Shown here: one piece after another, positions 6,713 to 13,464 of the stretch | Layout: every line of letters begins with the position of its first letter | How positions within the stretch are numbered: position 1 is the first letter of the stretch | DNA from: CAYMAT01 sp964388495 | GTDB lineage: Bacteria; Patescibacteriota; Gracilibacteria; Peribacterales; Peribacteraceae | NCBI GenBank assembly: GCA_964388495.1 | Contig: CAYMAT010000029.1 | Location: 1-17,399, forward strand | DNA: 17,399 nt | Reading direction: 5' to 3' | Notes under the pieces: model-generated | What the model saw: the letters and a program-made list of their open reading frames with translations, nothing else | What the model was told of the DNA's origin: nothing | The model's database searches: none | Translations under genes and position numbers: made by a program

Positions 6713-7705
6713 TTAGAGTATTTGCGCGTCCTCTGGCTGTAATTGTGCTCCGGTTGCGATATCGCGAGCGGCCGTACTGCCCAGCAACTTGTCTTCATCG
6801 GCAGGAGCAAAGGGGCCGGCGGGACGAAGGTAACTGAAATCGCCTTTCTTGAACTGTTCCCCTTTCTTGATGTCACGCGTGGCATGCAGACTCCTGCGTG
6901 CACCCGTACGGGCGGCAAGCTCCGCCTTTGCGGGAGCGATTTCCGCGGAACCGCGCATGGCCTCGCCCACCTGTGCCAAGCGAACGTACTCCGCCAATTG
7001 TTCGGGATTCATGGCCATGCGGTCGTCAGGTACGCCGTCACCCCCAAGCGTGCAGTGCTTTTCCAGAATGTCTGCGCCTGCCGCCACGGCGGCAAGGCCT
7101 GTGAGCGGGGTGAGGGTGTGGTCCGAATAGCCGACGGGTCTGCCAAAGGACTTGAGTGTTTGGATACGGGCCAAGTGCGCATCCTCATCCTTGCAGGGAT
7201 ACGAGAGCGAGCAAGCAAGAAGCGAGACGGGGCAGGGCTTGAGCCACTCCAGCGCTGGCCCGATCTCCTCCATGTACGAGGCTCCCGTGCTGAGGAACAC
7301 CGGCTTTTTGGTGGCAGCGATCTTCTGGAGCATCTGCTTGTAGGTGATGTCCCCGGATGCGATCTTGTATGCGGAGACACCGAGCGTTTCCAGAAGGTCC
7401 ACGGCCTCCAGATCGAATGGCGTGGCAAAGAATTTGATGCCGATCTTTTCGCACGCGTCCTTCAGCTGCTTCCATTCCGCGGGGGTCAGCATGCCGTTAT
7501 TCGCAAAGGTCTCAATTTGACTCTCGCTCCCGCCCAATGCGGCATCCCAATAGCGCTTGGCAGTGGCCCCGGCGATGCGCTTGGGGTCAAAAATCTGCCA
7601 TTTCACGTATTCGCAGCCGCATTTTTTGGCCACTTCGGCCTGCCTGATGGCCATGGCAAGGTCTCCGCAGTAACTCTGTCCGTATTCCGCAATGCAGGTG
7701 ATCAT
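6713..7705 (-). CDS. neuB: NeuB-family nonulosonic acid synthase, divergent
   Basis: NeuB/LegI/PseI enzymes condense phosphoenolpyruvate with a 6-carbon amino sugar to give a 9-carbon nonulosonic acid, in the cytoplasm. The 330 residues are near the family length (~335-350). Visible parts: strand-1 region IAEYGQSYCGD (5-15) where most members have an NHNG motif; EYVKWQIF (32-39) in place of VKFQ; KFFATPFD (91-98); YKIASGDI (113-120); LSTGAS (138-143); SLSYPCKDEDAHLARIQTLK (166-185); GYSDHT (192-197); ILEKHCTLGGDGVPDDRMAM (213-232); and a C-terminal SAF/antifreeze-like domain from about 270. His217 of EKHCTL is kept, but the usual PDH histidine is Asp228. The gene overlaps the upstream cytidylyltransferase fusion by 4 bases (ATGA), so the two are translationally coupled. 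The exact substrate (ManNAc, or a 2,4-diacetamido sugar) cannot be read. Confidence 0.88.
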   Translation of the reverse strand: MITCIAEYGQSYCGDLAMAIRQAEVAKKCGCEYVKWQIFDPKRIAGATAKRYWDAALGGSESQIETFANNGMLTPAEWKQLKDACEKIGIKFFATPFDLEAVDLLETLGVSAYKIASGDITYKQMLQKIAATKKPVFLSTGASYMEEIGPALEWLKPCPVSLLACSLSYPCKDEDAHLARIQTLKSFGRPVGYSDHTLTPLTGLAAVAAGADILEKHCTLGGDGVPDDRMAMNPEQLAEYVRLAQVGEAMRGSAEIAPAKAELAARTGARRSLHATRDIKKGEQFKKGDFSYLRPAGPFAPADEDKLLGSTAARDIATGAQLQPEDAQIL

Positions 7706-9198
7706 AGTTTTTCGAGAAGGGCTTGGATGCGATGGATAACGCGGTTGATACCGCGTCCGTCAATGGCTTGGGAAGAGGTAAGGCTCATTTCGCGGCGAAG
7801 CGCCGGGGAATCCAGGAGACGATTGACGGTGTCCAGGATAGCCATATCCGCAAGTGTTGCGGCCAACCCCAGATATACCACACCGGGGAGCTTTGCATGG
7901 CGGCTCTCGCGTTCATTGACGGCAATGGATAGACACGGGACGCCTAATGCAGCGGCCTCATGTACGGTACGCCCCTGACTGGTGACCACGAGGTCTGCGT
8001 TGCGCATCAGCTCCGCCATTACCACTTTCTTCTGGGCCGGAAGGGAGATCACATCGGCCTTGGCATCGCCAGCGACCAACTTTTCCACGCGCTCGTTCAT
8101 GCCTGTGGGATCCGTGCCGCCAAACGTGACCAAAACCTTCCTACCCGCGGGGCGCACCTCGTACGGCGGGAGACAGCGGAACTCGGGGCGGAGAATGGTG
8201 GTTTTGGGATCCACAAATTCGTCTACGTATTCATCCGCAAAACGCTGGGCTGTCCCGTCGCTACATTCAAACACCATCACCTTGATGCCCTTGGAGGCAT
8301 AGAACGGTGCCAGTTGGTGAGCGGCATCCAATGCATCGATGATCACCAGATCCGGAGTGATGCCGTGTGGATCCACAAACGTGACCTGGCGGCGCATGGC
8401 CTCCTCCAACGCCCAATCCTCCAGCATGTCCTTAGCCCAGACAATACGGTGATATCCCAACGCCTCGCTGAGCTGCAGAGACCGGCGCAGGTGTCCGCTG
8501 CCCTTCTCTTTGGATGCAAGCACATGGAAAAGGATAGTGCGTTTCCCCACAGCCAAACGCGCTTCTTCCAGATCCGCAAAGGTATCGATATCTAAAGCCT
8601 CAGCAGCGGGAATGGGCAGCGTACTCTGTGTCCCCTTTTGCGTTCGCGCATAATCGGCGGTCATGATCTGGATGGCACCGGACTCGCGCGAGACCTGCAC
8701 GGCATTCTTGGCCAAATCCTGACTGTTGATGCGCGGGACGATGGGCTTTCCGTTCTGCCAGAAGATGTGTGATTGCGGAGCGGAGGTGATCACCCAATCT
8801 GAAGGACGCTTCTCCTGAAAAGTCTGGATAGTCTGTGTAAGCGTCTCAGAAGAAAGTAGCGGACATGTGGCCTGCAGCACCGCCACCGTGCCTTTCCATT
8901 CCAACTTTTCTGTAACGTAGGTGAAGACCGCAGCCAGCGGCACATCATCCTTCGCTAATTCTGCCGGACGGTCGATGACTTCCACCCCACGCAGCGCCGC
9001 ATAGGAGGCCACTTCCGGGTCATCGGTGCAGACCACCAATCGATCAATGCCCTGTGCACCCCGTGCCACGTCAATGGTCCATTGCAACATGGGTTTGCCG
9101 CCAATGAGCTGGGCCCATTTGCGGTGAATGCGCTTGGACCCCCCGCGAACGGGGATGATGGCTAGAACGGCTTCTGGACTAGCGGAACGGGGATTCAT
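7702..9198 (-). CDS. NeuA-type CMP-nonulosonate cytidylyltransferase fused to PseG/SpsG-type domain
   Basis: Two-domain cytoplasmic protein of 498 residues. Domain 1 (about 11-218) is a CMP-sialate synthetase: IIPVRGGSKRIHRKW (14-28), CTDDPEVASYA (57-67), VLQATCPLLSSE (107-118), RESGAIQIM (171-179), ALDIDTFADLEEA (201-213). It would activate the NeuB product with CTP. Domain 2 (about 220-498) is a GT-B-like COG3980 (SpsG/PseG) domain: GSGHLRRSLQL with His236 at the position of the PseG catalytic histidine, DLVIIDALD (283-291), VLVTFGGTDPTG (355-366), and NADLVVTSQGRTVHEAAALGVPCLSIAVNERE (400-431). PseG removes UDP from a UDP-2,4-diacetamido sugar, the step before NeuB. Domain 2 may do this or act as a glycosyltransferase. 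Residue 28 is Trp where most NeuA proteins have Asn (RKN). Starts of the Met10-like kind are absent; ATG 9198 is used. Confidence 0.88.
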   Translation of the reverse strand: MNPRSASPEAVLAIIPVRGGSKRIHRKWAQLIGGKPMLQWTIDVARGAQGIDRLVVCTDDPEVASYAALRGVEVIDRPAELAKDDVPLAAVFTYVTEKLEWKGTVAVLQATCPLLSSETLTQTIQTFQEKRPSDWVITSAPQSHIFWQNGKPIVPRINSQDLAKNAVQVSRESGAIQIMTADYARTQKGTQSTLPIPAAEALDIDTFADLEEARLAVGKRTILFHVLASKEKGSGHLRRSLQLSEALGYHRIVWAKDMLEDWALEEAMRRQVTFVDPHGITPDLVIIDALDAAHQLAPFYASKGIKVMVFECSDGTAQRFADEYVDEFVDPKTTILRPEFRCLPPYEVRPAGRKVLVTFGGTDPTGMNERVEKLVAGDAKADVISLPAQKKVVMAELMRNADLVVTSQGRTVHEAAALGVPCLSIAVNERESRHAKLPGVVYLGLAATLADMAILDTVNRLLDSPALRREMSLTSSQAIDGRGINRVIHRIQALLEKL

Positions 9199-9207
9199 GA
9201 CCTGCCG

Positions 9208-9216
9208 ATGATACCA
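9208..9216 (-). promoter_or_regulatory. Extended -10 promoter of the NeuA-fusion/neuB unit
   Basis: On the minus strand TGgTATCAT forms an extended -10 (TGn plus a 5 of 6 hexamer). It ends 9 bases before the ATG at 9198. The spacing again predicts a leaderless or nearly leaderless mRNA. It lies in the 42-base gap after the GT-B-like gene, so the nonulosonate pair can be transcribed separately from it. Confidence 0.5.
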
Positions 9217-9240
9217 CGTCCATGGCTTTTTTGGAGGCCT

Positions 9241-10338
9241 TTATGCCTTGTCCGCAATCATTTTTCTGCCCACTGTCAGTACATTGTCAGGAGATGCGGG
9301 ATCGATGGCAGGCAAGACAGGCGGCATCTCCGTCACGTCAGCACCATGCAGGCGCTTGAAAATGCAGTCTGCTAACGCATCTTTACTCAAGCAGAGGTCC
9401 GCTGTCCCAAAACGGACGGCTGTGCAGAGTTCCTTAGGATCACGCAGTGCATTGGGTTGGTACGAGATGGGTTTTTTCCCGAGCACCGCGGTTTCCAAGA
9501 GTGCCTTGGTGGTCATCCCCAGAATGTGATCACCATGGATGAGAAGCGGCAGCAGCGGCTCCTCGCTGGGGAGCACGCGCCATTCCACATGCGGCGCAAG
9601 TGCGGGCGGCGGCTTGGGCGGTTCCGCGGGGTGAAGCTTTTCCAGCAGGAGGACGGCACGATTTTGGGACGACAGAACGTCCGCGATATCCGCGCGCACC
9701 GTGTCTTCGTCATAGCCCAGGTACGTTCCCAATATCCCCCGCTCTCCGGGAGCACTGCCGTAGGCCCTTTTAACGCGATCCGATAAAAATAGAAGCGACG
9801 GACGATCGTGCAGATCGTGCAAACAGTGGGGAACAGCGGGCGGATGCGGGCGGAATCTTTTTGCCTGATCGGAAAGATAGGTAAGGCCCGGACTTCCTGT
9901 CACATGGAGGATGCCTGCGGGCAAACCGTCGGCAATGGCGAGTTTTTTGGAGACCGCATCCTGAACGCAGACGGCATTGGGGAGGAGGGTCAGCTTTCCA
10001 TGATCCGAAAAACGCAGCGTGTACCAGTACCACTCGTCCAAAACGGCGACACTGGGGATCTGGAGTTCGCGAGCGGCCAGTGTGAGCAGGCGATCCCCGC
10101 TCTGCGTACCCGTGGTCCCCACAAAGATCACCGTAACGGACAAAGACCGGAGCACATCTTGCGCCTCCTGCACCGATGCAAAGTTTTTTTTCTCTGCATC
10201 CAGGCCCACTTCCGCAAAAAAGAACTGCGCGGTGGGACTGCAGAGGATACTGAACCGCTCACCCTGCCTTTTGGCCTCCAGTGCCACGGCACGCAATTCC
10301 TTGGCTCCGCCGGCGTCTGTGGCATAGAAGAGGAACAT
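9241..10338 (-). CDS. GT-B-like protein of unknown substrate (365 aa)
   Basis: Unrecognised at enzyme level. From ATG 10338 the product begins MFLFYATDAGGAKELRAVALEA, the start of a Rossmann-like half with a glycine-rich turn (9-11). It continues with VTVIFVGTTGTQSGDRLL (68-85), IPSVAVLDEWYWYTLRF (94-110), PNAVCVQDAVSKKLAI (120-135), LHVTGSP (144-150), and a second half with VLLLEKLHP (229-237) and HILGMTTKALLETAVLGKKPISYQP (271-295). The late G-TT-LE-A-GKP block and the overall two-domain pattern resemble GT-B enzymes and UDP-GlcNAc 2-epimerase/CDP-glycerol transferase-type folds. The open frame extends to 10503, but that part overlaps the divergent methyltransferase. ATG 10362 (adding MRRIRLSA) is the other possible start. 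It stands just upstream of the nonulosonate genes, so a role in transferring or releasing such a sugar is plausible but inferred. Confidence 0.65.
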   Translation of the reverse strand: MFLFYATDAGGAKELRAVALEAKRQGERFSILCSPTAQFFFAEVGLDAEKKNFASVQEAQDVLRSLSVTVIFVGTTGTQSGDRLLTLAARELQIPSVAVLDEWYWYTLRFSDHGKLTLLPNAVCVQDAVSKKLAIADGLPAGILHVTGSPGLTYLSDQAKRFRPHPPAVPHCLHDLHDRPSLLFLSDRVKRAYGSAPGERGILGTYLGYDEDTVRADIADVLSSQNRAVLLLEKLHPAEPPKPPPALAPHVEWRVLPSEEPLLPLLIHGDHILGMTTKALLETAVLGKKPISYQPNALRDPKELCTAVRFGTADLCLSKDALADCIFKRLHGADVTEMPPVLPAIDPASPDNVLTVGRKMIADKA

Positions 10339-10367
10339 TGCAGAAAGACGTATTCTCCTCATATAGT
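10338..10367 (+). promoter_or_regulatory. Promoter of the methyltransferase gene, leaderless
   Basis: TTGCAG (10338-10343) is separated by 18 bases from TATAGT (10362-10367, 5 of 6 to TATAAT). The ATG at 10376 follows 8 bases after the -10, so the transcript should start at or within a base or two of the ATG. The GGAG at 10371-10374 is too close to the ATG to work as a normal ribosome binding site. Confidence 0.5.
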
Positions 10368-10369
10368 AG
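10364..10369 (-). promoter_or_regulatory. Candidate minus-strand -10 overlapping the divergent promoter
   Basis: The minus strand reads TACTAT here (5 of 6 to TATAAT), overlapping the plus-strand TATAGT by four bases. It would start transcription near 10357 and give the GT-B-like gene (ATG 10338) a leader of about 18-19 bases. This argues against the alternative ATG at 10362. No convincing -35 was identified. Confidence 0.35.
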
Positions 10370-10375
10370 CGGAGA

Positions 10376-11230
10376 ATGAAGGACAGGACAGACCACATTT
10401 TGGGCACGCCCGTCGACATCAGGGACTTACCCACGTGGTCCTCCTGGCCCGCACGCCTGCTGGGACTGGAGCCATGGAAAAAGATTGAACGGACGACGGG
10501 CAAAGTGGAGCAGGAATACGGCCGCGAGAAATATGCCGCCTGCAGGGCATACCTGGATGCCCACCCCTCCGCCTCCCCTCAGGACGTGAAACAGTCGGAG
10601 TTGGGAAACCTCCAAAAGGAAACCTGCCTGTCCGTGGGCGAAGATCTCTATGCCAGTACCATCGGTAAGGCGTGGAAGGATTACTGTGATGCCATTATCG
10701 ATCGCCTAGATCCCGTGATGAAAGAAACTGACGTCGTGTGCGACTTGGGATGCGGTTACGGCTACCACCTCTGGCTCCTCAAGCAGCGGTATCCTGGGAA
10801 AAAATTCTGGGGCGGGGAGTTTACGAAGAGTGCGGTGGCGATTGCCGAGCGCATGTACGGGAACGGCGAGCCGCGTGTGGAGCAGTTGGACCTGACCAAT
10901 CCGGAGTGGTCTGTCCCCTTTTCGAAAAATGACCGCGTCCTGGTGCTCTCCGTGTACGCCTATCACCAGTTACCCACATGCAGAGGTGCAGTGGAACGTC
11001 TTGCAGCCATCAAGGGGCCCGGCTGGAACGTATGTCACGTGGAACCCGTGCTCCAGTGGTGTCCCGATTCGCTTTTAGGAAAGCTGCGAAGTGCCTACAC
11101 CGTCGCCAATGACTATAACCGCGATCTGCTGCCGTCTCTGGAGGCCGTGAATGCAAAAATCGTCCGCAGTGAAAAGGAGTTCTTCGGCCTCAATCCCCTC
11201 CACCCCGCCTCCTTCATCCACTGGCGCTGA
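10376..11230 (+). CDS. Class I SAM-dependent methyltransferase of the glycan locus
   Basis: A 284-residue soluble protein with the SAM-binding motif I VVCDLGCGYGYHLWLL (120-135) and an acidic strand 2 end GGEFT (146-150). VEQLDLTNPEW (168-178) follows at the motif II position, then DRVLVLSVYAYHQLP (186-200). The N-terminal extension (1-110) contains DIRDLPTWSSWPARLLGLEPWKK, a Trp/Pro-rich stretch that also occurs, as far as I recall, in other polysaccharide-cluster methyltransferases. The target is unknown; a sugar hydroxyl, amino or carboxyl group on the glycan is inferred from context. It is the only plus-strand gene between 4905 and the right edge. It is divergent from the GT-B-like gene with overlapping promoters, and its TGA directly abuts the stop of the convergent aminotransferase. 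The ATG 10376 start is supported by the promoter spacing. Confidence 0.82.
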   Translation: MKDRTDHILGTPVDIRDLPTWSSWPARLLGLEPWKKIERTTGKVEQEYGREKYAACRAYLDAHPSASPQDVKQSELGNLQKETCLSVGEDLYASTIGKAWKDYCDAIIDRLDPVMKETDVVCDLGCGYGYHLWLLKQRYPGKKFWGGEFTKSAVAIAERMYGNGEPRVEQLDLTNPEWSVPFSKNDRVLVLSVYAYHQLPTCRGAVERLAAIKGPGWNVCHVEPVLQWCPDSLLGKLRSAYTVANDYNRDLLPSLEAVNAKIVRSEKEFFGLNPLHPASFIHWR

Positions 11231-12517
11231 TCAGGAATGCGCGGAGAAGATCTTGTCCACGGCGGTGATGATGTCCGCGATGTCTTTTTCGTCCTGCGGT
11301 GGGCAGATGTAATGGTTGATCAGCAGGTCTTTCTCGTACAAACGGTCCGCGGTGGGGCAGGGGCTTTTGTAATCGGGGTTGGAGTCGCGGTTTTCCGGAG
11401 CAGTCCACGGGTATCCGTGGGCGAAGGCGGTCTTCTGCTGGAAGATAGGGAGACGATTGAGCGGGCGGATGTAACCTTCGCCAAAAGCGATGCCCTCCGC
11501 GGCCAGTGCCGCGGCAAAATCCTTGCGCGAGAGGCCCTTGGCGCCAGGGGCATAGCGCAGCGGATAGACGTAATACGTGGCGTTCCTGTCCGGACCGGGG
11601 TTAGGCACCGTGAAACAGGCGTGCTTTTTGAGGCCGTCGGACAGTTGCTGGACCAAGGCGAGGCGCCGAGCATTGAGCGACGGGAGTTTCTTAAGCTGTG
11701 CCAGGGCGATGGCTGCCTGCGTCTCCGTCATGCGGTAATTGGCGCCCACCATGTTGACCAGGCTCTGCACGTGGGAAGCCTCCGCACACGCCTCCGCGTG
11801 GTTACGGATGAGCTGCAGGCGCAATGCCAGCTCCGGGTCCTTGGTAACGCACACTCCCCCCTCTCCGGACTGGATGGTCTTGTGCACGTTGAGGCTGTAG
11901 ACGCCAATATCGCCGATGGTCCCCACGCTTTTCCCTTTGTACGTGGCACCCCACGCCTGAGCACAGTCCTCGATCACTTTCAATTTGTGTTCCTTGGCGA
12001 TGGCCATGATGCCGTCCATGTCCGCGGGGATGCCGAACTGATGGACCACCAGGATGGCTTTGGTGCGGGGGGTAACGCGCTCACGGATGGAACGAGGATT
12101 CAAACATCCCGTCGCCTCTTCAATGTCCGCAAATACGGGAATGGCGCCGTACCAGAGCGGCGCAACGGCGCATGCGCTCATGGTGTAAGGCGAGACGATC
12201 ACCTCGTCTCCAAAACCCACACCCAGTGCACCCACTGCTGCGCTCAACCCGGATGTGGCGCTGTTCACGGAAACCGCATGAGCTACCCCCACCGACTTTT
12301 TCATCTCCTCTTCCAGGGCCTGGACCGCCGGTCCGCCCAAGAAGTTGTACGGCGGATTCGCGTTGTAGACGCCCAAAAAGAGCGAAAGGCGGCCGCGATC
12401 CATCACCTCCATGATCGCCTGCTTTTCTTCCGGCCCCACGGACGCCACATTGCTTTCGCGCCAGGGCTTGGTGCGCACGGGAGTGCCGCCGTTGATGGCA
12501 AGGGAGGAAGCGTTCAT
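11231..12517 (-). CDS. DegT/DnrJ/EryC1/StrS-family sugar aminotransferase
   Basis: PLP-dependent aminotransferase (428 residues, normal for the family) that adds an amino group to a keto-sugar or keto-cyclitol, with glutamate or glutamine as usual donor. It begins MNASSLAINGGTPVRTKPW; the INGGTPVR opening is common in the StrS/AHBA-synthase-like branch and differs from PseC. Visible: FLGGPAVQALEEEM (59-72), SVNSATSGL (83-91) for phosphate binding, VIVSPYTMSA (106-115), VIEDCAQAWGA (181-191) with Asp184 for the pyridine nitrogen, and SLNVHKTIQSGEGG with Schiff-base Lys213. Its ATG overlaps the upstream dehydrogenase stop by 4 bases (ATGA). A longer open frame to 12748 is only antisense-like readthrough inside that neighbour. 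With the two Gfo/Idh dehydrogenases it probably forms an oxidise-then-aminate module. It is the last gene of the right-hand operon. Confidence 0.9.
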   Translation of the reverse strand: MNASSLAINGGTPVRTKPWRESNVASVGPEEKQAIMEVMDRGRLSLFLGVYNANPPYNFLGGPAVQALEEEMKKSVGVAHAVSVNSATSGLSAAVGALGVGFGDEVIVSPYTMSACAVAPLWYGAIPVFADIEEATGCLNPRSIRERVTPRTKAILVVHQFGIPADMDGIMAIAKEHKLKVIEDCAQAWGATYKGKSVGTIGDIGVYSLNVHKTIQSGEGGVCVTKDPELALRLQLIRNHAEACAEASHVQSLVNMVGANYRMTETQAAIALAQLKKLPSLNARRLALVQQLSDGLKKHACFTVPNPGPDRNATYYVYPLRYAPGAKGLSRKDFAAALAAEGIAFGEGYIRPLNRLPIFQQKTAFAHGYPWTAPENRDSNPDYKSPCPTADRLYEKDLLINHYICPPQDEKDIADIITAVDKIFSAHS

Positions 12518-13464
12518 AGGCCGGCCGCCTCGCGGGCGGAAAAGAGCACGTCCATTGTACCCCGTGCCTGGCTGAATCCCGCGATGTCGAAAATTTCCGT
12601 GTTCCCGTTGCGCAAAAATGCCGCAGAGGAGGCATAAAGGACCTGCAAAGACTCCAGTGGAGACTGGATAGTGAAGTGTTCCGCATGCACCAGGCGCGGG
12701 GTGCCGGCAAACACGTCGCCGGCGGTGTCGATGAAGACCTCGTTCCAATCCATGCGTATGCGCCCGGCGGAAAAGAAGAATTCTCCGTCGAAAATCTTGT
12801 ACGGATGCTCGGAGATCCCGTCCATATGGATCTGAGCTGCGGGGAAACGCTGGGATCGGAGATCGACACCGAGTAACGGATCTTCTGAGAAACGATCAAT
12901 GCCCTGTTTTTGCGCGGAGATACACGTCATGTCACCAAAGAACATCCGCAGGAGATCGATAAAGTGCACGCCCACGTGCAGCCATCCCGCGTAGTACCGC
13001 CAACGGACGGACTGGAGATCACCCAGCTTGCCCGAGGCGATGAGATCCCGAATGCGACGGACTCCAGGATTGAAACGTCGTGTGTGGTCGATGACGATTT
13101 TCTGCAGAAGCCCCTGGGGCAACGTCTCCAACTCCCGCATCTGCTGGCGTGAGGTGCAGAGCGGCTTCTCCACAATCACCAGACGGGGTGCATTTTTGTG
13201 CCGGAGGAGCTCCGTCGCAATAGCCGCATGCGTATGGTCGGGTGCGCAGATGACAGCGATATCAATTTCTTCCTGGTTGAGGAGTGCATCGACCGACGCA
13301 TGAGCTTTTCCTCCGTTTCTTTTAGCAAATTCCGCCCGCCGTGCGGCATCCGTATCCACCGCTCCTGCTATGACGAATTCCTTGTTGATCGATATGGCTT
13401 CCGCGTGTGTGTACGCAAACGCTCCGGTACCCACAATGCCGCAACGGATAGAAGAAGTGCTCAT
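12514..13464 (-). CDS. Gfo/Idh/MocA-family NAD(P)-dependent dehydrogenase, short form
   Basis: A 316-residue oxidoreductase that would oxidise or reduce a sugar or nucleotide-sugar hydroxyl in the cytoplasm. It has the Rossmann loop GIVGTGAFAYTHAEA (9-23), AVDTDAARR (35-43), the family loop VICAPDHTHA (71-80), and IVEKPLCTS (97-105) with Lys100 of the EKP motif. The catalytic region is GWLHVGVHFIDLLRMF (160-174), with His167 and Asp170. Four residues before the histidine, where many members carry Asp, this protein has His163. It is shorter than the usual 330-390 residues. Both ends are 4-base ATGA overlaps, with the cytidylyltransferase upstream and the aminotransferase downstream, which argues for a coupled dehydrogenase-aminotransferase pair. 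The substrate is not identifiable. It is only distantly similar to the second Gfo/Idh gene (15742-16749). Confidence 0.85.
   Translation of the reverse strand: MSTSSIRCGIVGTGAFAYTHAEAISINKEFVIAGAVDTDAARRAEFAKRNGGKAHASVDALLNQEEIDIAVICAPDHTHAAIATELLRHKNAPRLVIVEKPLCTSRQQMRELETLPQGLLQKIVIDHTRRFNPGVRRIRDLIASGKLGDLQSVRWRYYAGWLHVGVHFIDLLRMFFGDMTCISAQKQGIDRFSEDPLLGVDLRSQRFPAAQIHMDGISEHPYKIFDGEFFFSAGRIRMDWNEVFIDTAGDVFAGTPRLVHAEHFTIQSPLESLQVLYASSAAFLRNGNTEIFDIAGFSQARGTMDVLFSAREAAGL

Noticed and set aside
5914..6837. Plus-strand open frame of 307 codons opposite glycosyltransferase 1
   Set aside because: Antisense shadow; the minus strand aligns with its paralogue over the full length.
6743..7978. Plus-strand open frame of 411 codons opposite neuB
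   Set aside because: It is the antisense of NeuB and the fusion C-terminus, with no start signal and no domain motif.
10339..10503. N-terminal extension of the GT-B-like gene to base 10503
   Set aside because: The added residues overlap the divergent methyltransferase start and its promoter, and are not protein-like. The TATAGT/TACTAT promoter pair lies inside them.
11237..12637. Plus-strand open frame of 466 codons, the longest antisense frame
   Set aside because: It lies opposite the DegT aminotransferase and dehydrogenase, both with intact motifs. The product is rich in His/Arg/Val in the usual way for GC-rich antisense frames and matches nothing known to me.
12518..12748. N-terminal extension of the aminotransferase to base 12748
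   Set aside because: It overlaps the upstream dehydrogenase and is Arg/Gly-rich. ATG 12517 gives the family-typical start and a 4-base stop/start overlap.
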